Assembly (NCBI GenBank): GCA_029582265.1
Contig: CM055830.1
Location: 20,359,365-20,423,364, forward strand
Source of the DNA: Zoroaster sp. YZ-2022
Lineage: Eukaryota > Echinodermata > Asteroidea > Forcipulatida > Zoroasteridae
DNA length: 64,000 nt
Direction of reading: 5' to 3'
The notes beneath the pieces are model-generated. The model was not told where the DNA came from. It did not search any database and saw only the letters and a list, made by a program, of their open reading frames with translations. The position numbers and the translations under genes were made by a program. Shown piece by piece: positions 23,101 through 35,693 of this stretch (position 1 is the first letter of the stretch; each line of letters opens with the position of its first letter).

Positions 23101-25015
23101 GATACAAACATTCTGTTGCGTCTCTATTGTGTCTCTCCAACAAGTAGGAGGCATTTTAAAAAACAAATTCATTTTTAGGCCAAATTTGGCAAAAACCACG
23201 TTTTTTTCTTTCACCTCGAAAAAAGGTTGTCTGCAATTCTCTTCTAAATTACACAAAATCAACCACTCGGTCTGCAGAATAAAGCCAGTTATAGTTATAG
23301 TCTATTTGGGCCAATTTTTAATTTCACTATTTCACTCAAATTGTTCATAAAATTTGGCCTAAAAGTTGGTAAGATAGGCCACTCAAATTACCACAAAATT
23401 GTTCTAGGCACTCTGTTACGTCTCTCCAGCAAGTATTAATCATTTTGAAAAAATGTCATTTTTAGGCCAAATTTGGAAAAAACGACAAGGGGTACCCTTG
23501 TCGTTTTTTTCACCTCGAAAAAAAAATGTCTCCGATTGGCTTCAAAATTACACAGAATGAACCAATGTGTCTGCATAATACAGCCACCGAGTTACAGCCT
23601 GTTTGGACAAGTTTAAAATTTTGAAATTTTACCTATATTATTTCATAAAATATTGATTTTCTTAAAAAGTTGGAAAGATAGGCCACTCAAATTACCACAA
23701 ATGTGTTCTAGGCACTCTGTTACGTCTCTCCAGCAAGTATTAATCATTTTGAAAAAATTTCATTTTTAGGCCAAATTTGGAAAAAACGCTTGTCGTTTTT
23801 TTCACCTCGAAAAAAAAATGTCTCCGATTGGCTTCAAAATTACACAGAATGAACCAATGTGTCTGCAGAATACAGCCACCGAGTTACAGCCTGTTTGGAC
23901 AAGTTTAAAATTTTGAAATTTTACCTAGGCTATATTATTTCATAAAATATTGATTTTCTTAAAAAGTTGGAAAGATAGGCTACTCAAATTACCACAAATG
24001 TGTTCTAGGCACTCTGTTACGTCTCTCCAGCAAGTATTAATCATTTTGAAAAAATTTCATTTTTAGGCCAAATTTGGAAAAACGCTTGTCGTTTTTTTCA
24101 CCTCGAAAAAAAAATGTCTCCGATTGGCTTCAAAATTACACAGAATGAACCAATGTGTCTGCAGAATACAGCCACCGAGTTACAGCCTGTTTGGACAAGT
24201 TTAAAATTTTGAAATTTTACCTATATTGGAGTGTCGTGGCCGAGCGGTCTAGCGCACCGAACTCAAGTTCTGGTGTTGCCAGCAGCAGGGTGTGGGTTCG
24301 AGCCCCGGTCGTGACACTTGTGTCCTTGAGCAAGGTACTTAACCATAATTGCTTCGTCCTTCGGATGGGACGTAAAGCCGTAGGTCCCGTGTGTTGTATA
24401 ATGCACGTAAAGTGGATTGTCGTGCGGTCTAGCGCACTGAACTCAAGTTCTGGTGTTGCCAGCAGCAGAGTGTGGGTTCGAGCCCCGGCCGTGACACCTG
24501 TGTCCTTGAGCAAGACACTTAACCATAATTGCTTCTCTCCACCCAGGGGTTAAATGGGTACCTGTGAAGGCAGAGATGGTTTGCTCTATATGCGCTAGAA
24601 ATGGCAGCAATTGAGCTGTATACTCCCCAGGGAGCTGAGATGGTTTCAGGAATGATTTATGAGCCTTATGAGCCTTATGAGCAGGGATAATAATATAATG
24701 CGCCTTGAGCGCCACTTAGTTGGTGGATACGTGCGCTATATAAATCTATACATTATTATTATTATTATTATATTATTTCATAAAATATTGATTTTCTTAA
24801 AAAGTTGGAAAGATAGGCCACTCAAATTACCACAAATGTGTTCTAGGCACTCTGTTACGTCTCTCCAGCAAGTATTAATCATTTTGAAAAAATTTCATTT
24901 TTAGGCCAAATTTGGAAAAAACGACAAGGGGTACCCTTGTCGTTTTTTTCACCTCGAAAAAAAAATGTCTCCGATTCGCTTCAAAATTACACAGAATGAA
25001 CCAATGTGTACATAT
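23101..25015 (+). repeat. 300-bp tandem array, about five units, interrupted by a SINE
   Basis: The 'CTCTGTTACGTCTCTCCAG' phase points at 23411, 23715, 24012 and 24850 give 297-304-bp periods, once the SINE of about 540 bp is subtracted. The first unit (23101) is more diverged. Units share 'TTTTTAGGCCAAATTTGG', 'TTCACCTCGAAAAAA' and 'TTGGAAAGATAGGC'. Two units carry a 15-bp-arm palindrome (AACGACAAGGG GTA CCCTTGTCGTT at 23477 and 24916). In two others it has collapsed to ACGCTTGTCGT. Confidence 0.92.
24230..24773 (+). mobile_element. Chimeric double-headed tRNA-Leu SINE inside the tandem array
   Basis: Two tRNA-Leu(CAA)-like heads lie at about 24231-24318 and 24412-24499. Each retains 'CTCAAGTTCTGGT' with the CAA anticodon and a GGGTTCGAGCCCC B box. 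The first head is followed by a short different body ('CTTCGTCCTTCGGATGGGAC', 'GTAAAGCCGTAGGTCCC'). The second is followed by the standard SINE body, GCGCCTTGAGCGCC...GGTGGATACGTGCGC and ATT repeats. It split a unit of the 300-bp array, so it is younger than the array. Confidence 0.88.
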
Positions 25016-25520
25016 TACAATAAATGTGTTATTTGAGGGTTTATTTACAATCAGGAAAACCACCAGTTCCAAAAGTGCCTTGAATTTTTTGCCAAAAATA
25101 ATGATGGTTGAAATGTATTTAAGCCAATCTGCCTAATTAAGTACACAAAAGAGTTTGACAAAGTCTTATTATTATCCCAGTTAAATTTAACACAGTTAAC
25201 AGACATTTCTTAAAGATTATCCTGAAATGTACATGTTAATGAATAGTTATAGAAACCCCATTGCATTGAATACTGGTTTTGTGTTACACAATGCTTTGTT
25301 ACAACTACATGTATGGGCATTGTTCATTGAGAGTTTCATATAAAAGGATCACAGTCATTATGAGGATTTCATTTGTATAATACTTGTATATTTCTTTTAT
25401 TAATGTTTGTTTTTCTTAAGCAACATATTCTTGTATTTATTTAAATTCTAGTTAGTTGAAATTTGATGTTATTTCTGTTAGTAGGGTGTGGGTTGTATTC
25501 AATAAGCAAACATTGTTTTC
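25016..25520. other. No recognisable feature
   Basis: AT-rich spacer between the 300-bp array and the telomere-like tract. Confidence 0.4.
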
Positions 25521-25575
25521 ACCTAACCTAACCTAACCTAACCCTAACCTAACCTAACCCTAACCCTAACCCTAA
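25521..25575 (-). repeat. Interstitial telomere-like repeat
   Basis: The run mixes CCTAA pentamers and CCCTAA hexamers (TTAGG/TTAGGG on the minus strand), about nine units. It is followed by degenerate GTTAGG-type motifs to about 25690 in the other orientation ('GGAGTTAGG', 'AGGAGTTAGGG'). With ordinary repeats on both sides, this is internal rather than a chromosome end. Confidence 0.85.
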
Positions 25576-25699
25576 TCAGGGTCGTAAATTCGCGACCTCG
25601 GCAACTGGCCACTTTTATGGTTATGGTTGGGGTTATGGAGTTAGGAATTAGGAATAAGTTAAATTACAGTTAGGAGTTAGGGTCAAGGCCACCTTGGAA

Positions 25700-26819
25700 A
25701 GCAGTGTTACTCACTGAATGGTGCTACCCTGAATAAAGAAAGCTTAAATAAATAAATTATGTAGCCATTTTGGATGCTTAATTTTGATATTCAAAATGGG
25801 AAATGTGCTGACTTTTACAACAAATGTAAAAAGAAAGAGTTAAAATGGCTGCCCCATCAGCCAATGGTAGGGCAAGATAAGACGATGTTATGTTTGATGA
25901 TCGGTTGATGGTTGGCATAGCTCATGATTTTACATTGTTTCATAAATTCACAATGTTTAAAAAGCAACATTTTGCTTGCACTTTTTGTTGAAGTACTAGT
26001 TCCTTCAGGACTCAAAGAAAATTATTTCATAAAAAATTCAAAGTTAAAGATGACTAAACTACTAACAATTTAATATATAATCAGTTGTTTACCTCACAGC
26101 ATGTGTCAATCATATATTCTAATTATTCATTTAATTATATTTGTAAATAGACATGTTTATGAAAAACAAATTCTTATTCAGTATTAAAGGTAATTATGCA
26201 TATAACATTGATTGAAAGTTCCCCTTTCTTGAAAAACAACTGTTACTTAGCAGTTGATTCAAATGAAGATTAAATCCTTCTCTATTTACTTCAGTGATAA
26301 AGTAGGTTTGCTTTTGAATTCAGATGACTGGAAGATTGAGCCATATCCAAGACAAAGATAATCTATCAACATATAACTTCATACTAGTGACGAAACATAT
26401 GGTTGTGTAAAATGTTATTGATTGATTTCAAAATGTATCAGATATTTATGAATAATTCATTTGTATTCATAGCTTATGAATAATTAATGTATATTAATGG
26501 TTATGGATAATTCATTTGTATCTGTTACTCGTGAATTTGTATTTAAAATACTTCATTTATTATGAATTAAGTTACAAAAATGAATTTAAAAACAACTGAA
26601 TTATTCTCAAATACTTTGGAAGAAGTCAACATTGAATTATTGTTTCTTAAATCAATTATTCAAATATTATCCCTCCTATCTATATATAATTCTGCCTTGA
26701 GATACTTTGTGCTTCATTCAGCTTTGTAAATGTTCGCAAAAGCTGCACAATTGTAAAAGATGCGAAGAACAGAATGTTACATTTTGATCCTAAAATGGTG
26801 GGATAACAAGTCTTCCCAT
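25700..26819. other. No recognisable feature
   Basis: Strongly AT-rich, with several 'TTATGAATAATTCATTTGTAT' style near-repeats around 26450-26530 but no clear array. No gene. Confidence 0.45.
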
Positions 26820-27008
26820 CAGTGGCGTGACTAGGGTCCAATTTTCAGGGGGGCACTAGGGGGTGCACCACTTTTTCTAGGGGGCATATCAATACTTGAA
26901 TCCTGCAGTCGCAAATAGGGACCTACTTTTTTCAAAATTCTGAATGGGGGCACCCGGGGGGCACGGACCTTGGCTAGGGGGGAACGTGCCCCCATAGTTA
27001 CGCCACTT
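26820..27008. mobile_element. hAT-type MITE, 189 bp
   Basis: Ends are CAGTGGCGTGACTA and TAGTTACGCCACT(T). The flanks CTTCCCAT (26812-26819) and CTTCCTAT (27009-27016) match 7 of 8 positions, a decayed target duplication. It has a G-rich interior like the copy at 15841. Older than that copy, judging by the changed terminal base and target duplication. Confidence 0.88.
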
Positions 27009-27330
27009 CTTCCTATGCACAATGAACAGACATACAACAAATCCTTCTTTTTTCATATTTAAAAGATCTGTCTTTGATATTCTCAAAGAGGGAAACAAAT
27101 TAATGGATAGGACGGTTATTATCTTGCTCATAATTGGTCTCACATGAGGCGGCATTTGGTCAGCGAGCAGTGTAAGCAGTGTGAGTGACTTAGATTTCCT
27201 GTGCCGAATTTAGCCTTAAATGTGCATTGCCATTTATATTTTGTGATGATTATTTTCTGTGCTATCATGAATGAAATTCATTGAAAGTGAAATTCGTTTT
27301 AAGTTCTCTTAACGTCATTAACACTGGATA

Positions 27331-27872
27331 ATTCGTCACCGTTTTCACGAAGAGCCACATATCTCAAATGGCGTGATTGAGATTTACATTTTATACTGTG
27401 CTTAGCTTAAAACTGCAAATCTGCAATACTAAAGCCACGGTTTGCAGTTTAAAACCCCTTACATGATTCTGTAAAAGTTTAACCTCTCCATTGACTAACT
27501 AATTTCTTTTAAAATATTGGCTAATTGCCATAGTAATTAGTCAAAGATATGTGTCTCTTCGTGATACCTAAAAAGTTAGATGACCTACTTATACGCGCAT
27601 CTGAATACGTGGGTTTTTTTTACATAGGAAAGGGATGCGCATGTCACGTGATCACACGCACACTGACATATGTGGCTCGTCGTGAAAACGCAAAAATGAT
27701 TTGACCTACATATATTACGCCCTTCTGTTGCAATGTATTACATGCATCTTTGGGGATGTGTGGCTCTTCGTGAAAACGCAAAATGCAATTATTGAGATAT
27801 ACGCCCCTACCTGTATTAATCAATAATTTGTCATTTTAACATTAGTGGCTCTTCGTGAAAACGGTGATGAAT
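27331..27872. mobile_element. MITE with reiterated subterminal 'GGCTCTTCGTGAAAACG' motif
   Basis: The terminal inverted repeat is about 28 bp: ATTCGTCACCGTTTTCACGA at the left, its complement at the right ending GGTGATGAAT. Within it, the core GTGGCTCKTCGTGAAAACGC recurs near 27671 and 27761. A decayed form ('GTCTCTTCGTGATACC') lies near 27552. Several internal copies of a terminal motif resemble transposase-binding sites. Looser matches ('GTTTTCACGA') appear at 29568 and 29702. Superfamily unknown. Confidence 0.8.
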
Positions 27873-30800
27873 TGTTATCATAATTATGCAATACTTTGGG
27901 CCTCTAGGCCTACTTTAATTGCACAGATGCCCGTCAGAGGGTTTTTGTGTAGTTGTTACTAAGTGTAACAAATAATTATTTCCGCCGCACACGTTGAAGC
28001 TCGTATGAATGGTGCCATACAGTATTGAGATCAACTTGCACATTCTATCCGCTCCGTGCACTTCGTATCCTTAGAACGGGCAGAGAAGGTCACCCCCTCA
28101 ACAGGTCATACACAGAGCGGATTGAAGTGGACTTTACACATTGACCTGAATGTCAGTCATTCACCTATATCCCTTAGGTGCACCCACGCCATCAAACCAT
28201 CCGCCCTACACAGCCCACCCGGGAACCTGAAAGCCCTGGAGGTTACTGGCTGGTGTTTTCAAAAGGAAACCCCGCTATTATCCTCTCGGAAAGTGTGACC
28301 CTCTTAAGGTGAGCTCAATTCCTGCTTCCCACAATCTCCCGTTGACCAAGACTATCATCTCTTGACCCAGTAGTAGTAATTCCTACGTATAATCTTGATG
28401 GCTTGACGAGATCCCGGAGAGAGTTGCTTTGCTCTGTTGATGTGAGACTTCGGAGAGGGACGAGCCTGGCACTAATTATTTGGTTTACTTTTACCGCTAT
28501 AAATTTCCCAATAATTATCAACTATCGATCGAACCGGTCAATATCGGCTCTTAATTAAAACACATTATAGAATTGATAATTAATGTAAGTAAATAAATCA
28601 ACGTACGTGTTACGTGTTTACTTTGGTGTGGCTGTAACATATTCCTATCGATCCTTTTTAACTAAAGCGCTGAATAAAGACCATATTATGACCTATATTC
28701 TAAGATGTACGCTGATGCCTTATCCTCCTTATTCTGATGTGTAATAATATTGTTCTCAGGAAGAAATACCGGTAGGTATTAGCTAGCGCTTCCCCTGGTA
28801 CTGATATGGAATATTCTCTTAATAAGTGAATTCCTTATTAGGCCAGTTGATAAATGAAGAAGAAAAAAATAATAACCATCGACTATAATCTATAGGGACT
28901 GTGTAGAAAACCCAGTATGTGAACGTTTCATTTAATTTAAGTATGCCGCTAACAGATAAGAAATCGATTAGTATGTGTATTCATTATAATGTGGTAAATG
29001 CGGGTTTGAATGTGTATTTATGTTTTTAGCAAGAATGACAGACATAATTACTTCTAAAGATGATAGGTACAATTACCATCTAAAAACTAATTAAGTTTTT
29101 AAGATAATAATTATCTCAGTTCAGTTTTTATCCAAAATATTGATTTAGGTTTTAGTTTGTTCGTGGCCCGAAAGGTTTCCAGCTCCCAAATGTTTCTCTC
29201 CTACAGATGTCCAATAGGCCTAAAGGGTACATTTTGTAATGGGTTACTATACACAGCTTAATCGAGTTCATGATGCAAGTGGTACCATTTACATTACTCT
29301 TTGTCACAGACTTTTTTACAGTTTACAAAAATAGTAGCCCTTAAAAGTGCTTAGTCCAAAAGACGAAACTTAAAGTTCACCACAGCACGTACGGCACGCT
29401 TTACGTGCAGCAAGAAGCCTCGAAGTGCACTTCGGCTTGGAACCGAAATCCGAGAACCTCTCTTAAACTTGATCTAATTCATGCCCGAATTTCTTTCTAT
29501 TCTGACAAAACATGGTGAAATGCTTAACTATTATGTTAATTATGCAAGGGGGCTGGTTTTTCCTTTTTCGTTTTCACGAGGAGAAGTAAAAATGGTTACG
29601 GTAGAGAAAAAAGGTGATCTTTTGCATTTTAACAAAGGTACATGTACGGCCATCATATCACATACATGCCCAGGGATATAAAAGTACGGCATCGTGCGTA
29701 GCGTTTTCACGAAGGGGCGAGCAACTTTTCCAATTATTACGCAATTATGCAAATACATGAAAATGTTAATTAACGATGTTTAGTAAGAACCATCTGAGAG
29801 GGCAACATTGTAAAAGAAACCATGGTAAGCCTATGTTCGTTTTAAATTGAGCTTCTTGATCAAGCCTCCAAACATTGAGTTCCTATTGTTGCTTGACATA
29901 CCCATCCTTTTTGTGAAAACAGTGTCAGTTTAATCTCACTTAATTTTTCTCACTTAATTAATTAACTGATTTAATTTAATTTAATTATTTCAAAGATAAT
30001 GAATACAAGCCAACGACAACGTTTTTCTTATTTTCAGTAGTTGGCGCAGATGTTACACAAGGAATGACGTTATTTTGATAATCACTAAAGGGCGCTTTTA
30101 GTTTATGACATTTTGTACCAAAAAAAACCTGAGTGTTGAAGATTTTGAACGTAGATACATTAATGACAAGGAAACTCGCGCAAAATCAAAGTATTGGCGG
30201 TCATATTGTATTACCAGAATGAAATTGAAATCATTACATGACTTAACTTTGTTCAGTTTAATGTTTGGAAGTTAACACCAAACGGCAATAAACATGTTTA
30301 AGGTATTAATTACAGTAACTGACAGTAAAACGAATCTGCCTTTTCGAAAGTCTTTTCCACTCTAAAGCGGAAATCCAAAGGGACCTGATCAAAATAAATT
30401 GTTGCATCGTTAATTTGAGTATGAAGGGGTCCTAAAACATAGTTAGGAAAAAGTTAGAAATTTTTCAAGATATAGGCCTAAGACAAAATATTACAGGGGA
30501 CACATGTTGCCCTTCATCCCTGAAAGGGTATAATTCTGACCAAGCTATTGGTTAAGTCTATAAATCCCTGCGAGGTAATATCGATTTATAATATTACGGC
30601 ACGGCCGGTCTGGTATTAACTGTACCACTATAAATATACCTTTTTTTGAGATGACATGATCTTTACTCTCAAAACTACCCTAATAATGCTCCGAGTCTCA
30701 GGAACATATGAAACGAAGAGAAACAAATTCGCAATTATGTGCAATTGCTAACGTGAGGTATAATTCTCTGATTAGCCACTGGCCTCTGAGAAAACATGAG

Positions 30801-31632
30801 CTAAAATATAAATAAGACACAGCATCTTATTTTTAAGTTAATGCGTCTTGCCGCCCGTAGTGCCAGCACACGCTCTCGTTGTTCAACTTCCAAGGCAAGA
30901 GTCATTTACCTAGACTGATCGGGGGTGAGTGGGATTGGTTTAGAGGATGTAGAGAGCTAAGTGAACTGAAGCAGAAAAGTAGTACACAGTCTGTACAATC
31001 TTCAGTTTTTTCCGTGAACACGGAAGCCCCTCACGGCGCAGGGAAGTGCACTGGACTTTTTGGAGAGCGATAACGTCGCCTGGTGGTTGAATTTTTTGGA
31101 GTTGTGTTTCGCTGTTATTCGATTTTATCTTTCCCTTGAAATAAAATCCTTTAGGCAGGCTCTTAAGTAATTTAACGCTAGTGATGGTCCAACATGTCAT
31201 GCGTGCCCCCAGGATTCAAAAGTGTCTAAAAGGTTTTTCTTCGCTTTTCCACATTGAGTTTTTAATTAAAAAATTGTCTTGAGTATTTGAAATTTTATAA
31301 CGGTGATTTGAGATTATCGCTTGCATTTACCTCTATAAACGACTGTTTTCCCCGTTGTTAGAATATGTTTTTCTTAAAGGGAGGTACAGCATGGTTATTA
31401 CCAGATAACCAACTTTACGAAGAATTATCTTAAACAATTTATTGTCTGAAATGATAAAAAACATATTAAACATGTAACAGTTTGTTGTTGTAAAAAACAC
31501 ACACACAAAATCGATAAAAATTAAAGTTAACAAATGTTTAAACTAGTGCCTATCCAAATGTGATGAATCTTTCACAGGTTAGTTAATGATAAATTTATTG
31601 AACACCTGTAATGAATGTAATTTACCAAATAC
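27873..31632. other. No gene; GC-richer block at 28030-28318
   Basis: Mostly featureless. The 28030-28318 block is less AT-rich and has an 80-codon frame. It ends near AAG|GTGAGC, which fits a splice donor, but the frame stops before that site. At most it could be a non-coding exon. A second GC-rich patch lies at 30850-31080. Nothing supports a product. Confidence 0.4.
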
Positions 31633-31984
31633 TAATAATAATAATAATAATAATGTGTGGATTTATATAGCACACGTATCCACCAACTAAGTGGTGCTCA
31701 AGGCGCATTATATTATTATCCCTGCTCATAAGGCTCATAAATCATTCCTGAAACCATCTCAGCTCCCTGGGGAGTATACAGCTCAATTGCTGCCATTTCT
31801 AGCGCATATAGAGCAAACCAACTCTGCCTTCACAGGTACCCATTTAACCCCTGGGTGGAGAGAAGCAATTATGATTAAGTGTCTTGCTCAAGGACACAAG
31901 TGTCACAGCCGTGATTCGAACCCACATTATGTTGCTAACACCAGAACTTGAATCCGGTAAGCTAGACCGCTCGGCCACGACACC
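31633..31984 (-). mobile_element. tRNA-Leu-derived SINE, copy 3
   Basis: TAA tail (31633-31654), 'CACACGTATCCACC', 'GTGCTCAAGGCGC', 'CTCCCTGGGGAGTATACAG', CCCCTGGGTGGAGAG, and a head with GATTCGAACCC and CCGCTCGGCCACGACACC. It retains the CCAGAACTTGA anticodon-arm complement. It is structurally complete and close to copy 2. Confidence 0.92.
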
Positions 31985-34055
31985 CCATTGTTTTATTTCC
32001 CCTTTAAATATAAGGTATAATGATTGGTATGAAAAATAACTGAAAGGTCGAATTTTATTTGAAACTTACTCGGTGCAAAGCTAATAATGTTGTCAATCTT
32101 TAAATAGAAATATTCTGTCTGAGGAAATGTTACTCTAAACAAAAAGGAAAATAGTTTGCAGTTCGAAATGTAGCAAATATTATTTTTATATAGGCCTATA
32201 TATTTATTTTCGTATATTCTCTTCAAACATAACAATCTTTCAGGATAATTTTGTACCTTATACCAACTTCACATTGAGTAAGCTTTCAGATAATAATTTT
32301 ATAATAAAGAAATTACCAAATGTTGTACCTCTTCTTTAAATAATTAATAACTCACTATCTTCTATTGCCATCCTACATTTGTATTATTTTTAACATTTGT
32401 ATTGTTTTTAGTTTTGTTGTTTTCTCCCTGCTAATCTGTTTCCATATCACTTGTCAGAGCATGCATCAATGAAAGTATGCATGTAAAACCAATTTACAGT
32501 CACTACAAAGGTTCCTGGAAATTATCCTGAAAATATTTAACTTCTAAAGTGGTCGTTGGCTGATCCACGGATGTGCCCTCTTCAAACTTCCACTGTAATA
32601 CGATCTCTTCTTAACGCAAAATGTCATCAACACAATTCAATTCCGGGTGCTGCAATTGAATTTACTGAGGAGAGTATTGCTTCGTTCGAACTTACAAGTG
32701 AAAGCTCAAAGGCGGATACAGAAATGAAACGGGAGATGGCTGAAATATCTTTCCCAAAAACGAACACATTCAAAATCACTCGACGAGAGTGGGAGGGTGG
32801 CAGAGTTTGGCGTGATAAAGTTCCCCCGAAATTTAACATCAGGATTCGTGCTAATAATAAAGATAACCTTTAAAGCGAATGTTTCCATGCCATTTTGCAG
32901 AGAGTCTGTGTCATTCAGCAAGCCCGTTAGGAATTTGAATTTGGTGGTTTATTTACAGACAAATAATGAGGGTGTTACATACCCTCATCCTACTCCCACT
33001 TCCTGTCCCAGGGGAACAGTCCGAAGCATTACTCCCCATTGATGGGCCTAGTATTAAAACAAAACAACAAATGGTTGACAAAACTCCTTGGTAGCACAAA
33101 AAGATTCAAGTTCTAAAAAAAAATGTTTGTATAATCTCCAAGACTTTTCAAACTCGAGAGGGCGGGGTTTAGAATGGGGTGAGGTTCCGAGAAGGTCATG
33201 GATTTGGAAATTTTGAATTATGCCCCAACCTTTGACAACAAAGTTACCAGTGGATGCTTTAATTGTGGTGATAGCAATTAAACACTATTTAAACACCTTT
33301 TAAACACTTTTTAAAAGTATTCTTACTTCCAAAAATCGTCTGTTAAAGTTTCAGCTGATTTACGTTGTATCGTTATCGAGTAAAATAATGAAAACGATTT
33401 CAGATTGTTCATATATATTATTTGACCTTGGCTTAACGTGTAATTATATGCAGCATGATAGACCCACTTCCCATGCGAGTGCATTAATGGGGGAGTAACA
33501 GTATATAACTCTCTGAGTCTATGAGGAAAACAAAAACAAACAATATGTAGGCCTATAATTATGTACTTACAAACACTGATACTGATTGGGGGGGGGGGGG
33601 GAGAACACCTCAGTTGTAAATACGATCTCTCTGTGACGCATTTCCATCACAAATTAAATTTAGAGTGCCGCAATTGAATTTATTGCTGAGAGACTTGCCT
33701 TGTTGAAATTTGACATTGTAACATTAAGCACACTGTCGAAAGAATACTTTAATAAAATTTGTTTTCCGGCATTTTAATGCTTCGTTTATTGTGTGACAGC
33801 ATTGGCAATTACCAGATAATCAAATTAACGACCTAACGCCCTGTTGTCTAAAAGGTTATTAAATATTAAAGTAGTAAAAGTATCAATTATAAAGAGAAAA
33901 TATTTAGTCTAAAAAATGGGAAAATGATATTAATATACTTTAAAATATAAAAAACATGTACGTGAACACCTATTTTAAAGAACCTTTTACGTATGCTATT
34001 TATTGAAACTATATTTTTGGAATAAATGAACGTTGTCCTTTCTCTTAAAGCAACC
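31985..34055. other. No gene; pair of diverged duplicate segments
   Basis: The segment at about 32585-32700 ('ATACGATCTCT', 'GTGCTGCAATTGAATTTA') is loosely repeated at about 33612-33715 ('ATACGATCTCT', 'GTGCCGCAATTGAATTTA'). A second weakly similar pair ('ATTACCAGATAA') lies at 31395 and 33808. These look like remnants of an old element or duplication. There is a run of about 15 G at 33587. Confidence 0.45.
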
Positions 34056-34307
<252 letters not shown>

Positions 34308-34448
34308 AGAAGATTTATAATGCGCACATATCCACCAAGAAGTGCTCAAGGCGCTTTACAGTAAACAAGAAATCATAAAATAGCATAACAATACAATAGC
34401 AAATGCAATATAATACTAAACAAAAGATAAAAAATGCATAAATGAATG

Positions 34449-34727
34449 TTAGTAGTCCTTATAGGCAATACACATAAGATGAGTTTTTAAGTTTTTCTTA
34501 AAGGAGTAAACAGTTTGAGATTCACGAATGTACAGAGGCAAATCATTCCAAAGGCGTGGAGCCACAACTTCAAAAGATCTGTTACCCCAAGAATGTTTAG
34601 ACTTTTGTTCAGCCAGCAGAAATTTTGCACTGGATTTGAAAATGATAAGCAATATTTTATAAATAATACGATATGATATTGGCAGCCAATGCAGATCTTT
34701 CAGGATGGGGGTGATATGACATGATTT
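34449..34727 (-). pseudogene. LINE polyprotein C-terminal remnant
   Basis: After a stop following 'ARIVTL', the frame resumes with KSCHITPIL and HWLP. It ends with WGNRSFEVVAPRLWNDLP and FKKNLKTHLM, the conserved end of CR1/L2-like polyproteins. Compared with copy 1, about 40 residues around the 'APIYISELL' and 'RNLRSS' blocks are missing, so there was an internal deletion. Confidence 0.8.
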
Positions 34728-35693
34728 TTAGAGAGTCACAATACGTGCAGCAGTGTTTTGAATCTTTTGAAGTCGTCGTAGTTGATCCTGAGGAAGTCCA
34801 TAAAGCAGTGAATTTGCCATATCAAGACGAGATGTTATGAAGGAATGAACAATTTGTTCTGTTGCATCATAATTAAGATATTTGCGTAACTTTCCAATGT
34901 TCCTAAGGTGAAATGCTGCGGTGCGAGTAACATTTGAAATATGAGGTTTAAGTGTCATGTTTGCATCAAAAATAACTCCAAGGTTCCTTGCTTGAGAAGA
35001 AGATTGTGCATGAGAGTCACAAATAACAATATTTGGAATAGAAGTCTTAGATAGTTGTTGACGAGAACCAAATAGCACAAATTCAGTTTTATCATCATTG
35101 AGTTTTAAGAAATTTTCCTTCATCCAAATGCAAATATCATGAATACAGTTTTCAAGGCGATTAATTATAGAGGCACTCTGTTGTTGTGATGGTTTGAAAG
35201 CTAGATAAATCTGAGTGTCATCTGCGTAGACGTGATAAGATAGGTCATATTTCATGAATATGTTACGAATTGGGTAAGTATAAATTGGAAACCACTGAGG
35301 GCCGAGGACAGATCCTTCAGGTACTGAGTAATTCAGACGAAAAGGTTCAGAGACGGCATCATGAATACAAACATGTTGAGGTCTTTTAGACAAATATAAG
35401 CGACACCATTCTAGTGCATGGCCATTAATTCCTATATTATGTTTTAAACGTACAAGTAAAATATCATGGTCAACCGTATCGAACGCAGCGCTAAGATCAA
35501 GAAGAATTAAGGCAGTTATATTTCCATCATCGAGTGCAGATAAAATGTCATTGTTGACACGAAGCAGTGCTGTTTCTATTCCATGGTGTGCTTTATAGGC
35601 AGATTGGAAAGGATCGTATAAATTATTTACATGCATATGATGTGATATTCTACAAGATACAGCTCGTTCTATAGTCTTTCCCAGGAACTTCAA
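34728..35693 (-). pseudogene. LINE reverse transcriptase core
   Basis: The frame covers the RT fingers and palm: FLGKTIERA, QSAYKAHHGIETALL, LILLDLSAAFDTVDHDIL (motif A), VPEGSVLGP (motif B; the usual Gln is Glu here) and YHVYADDTQIYL with the YADD catalytic pair (motif C). It continues to NFLKLNDDKTEFVLFGSRQQ and TSRLDMANSLLYGLP. It overlaps the upstream frame at a +/-1 shift near 35690. The catalytic aspartates are intact, so decay is recent in this part. Confidence 0.92.

Noticed and set aside
22732..23262. 176-codon minus-strand frame
   Set aside because: It spans the T37 run, the ATT repeats and SINE body, so it is a chance frame through repeats.
24155..24715. Frames of 90-130 codons on both strands
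   Set aside because: They lie wholly inside SINE sequence.
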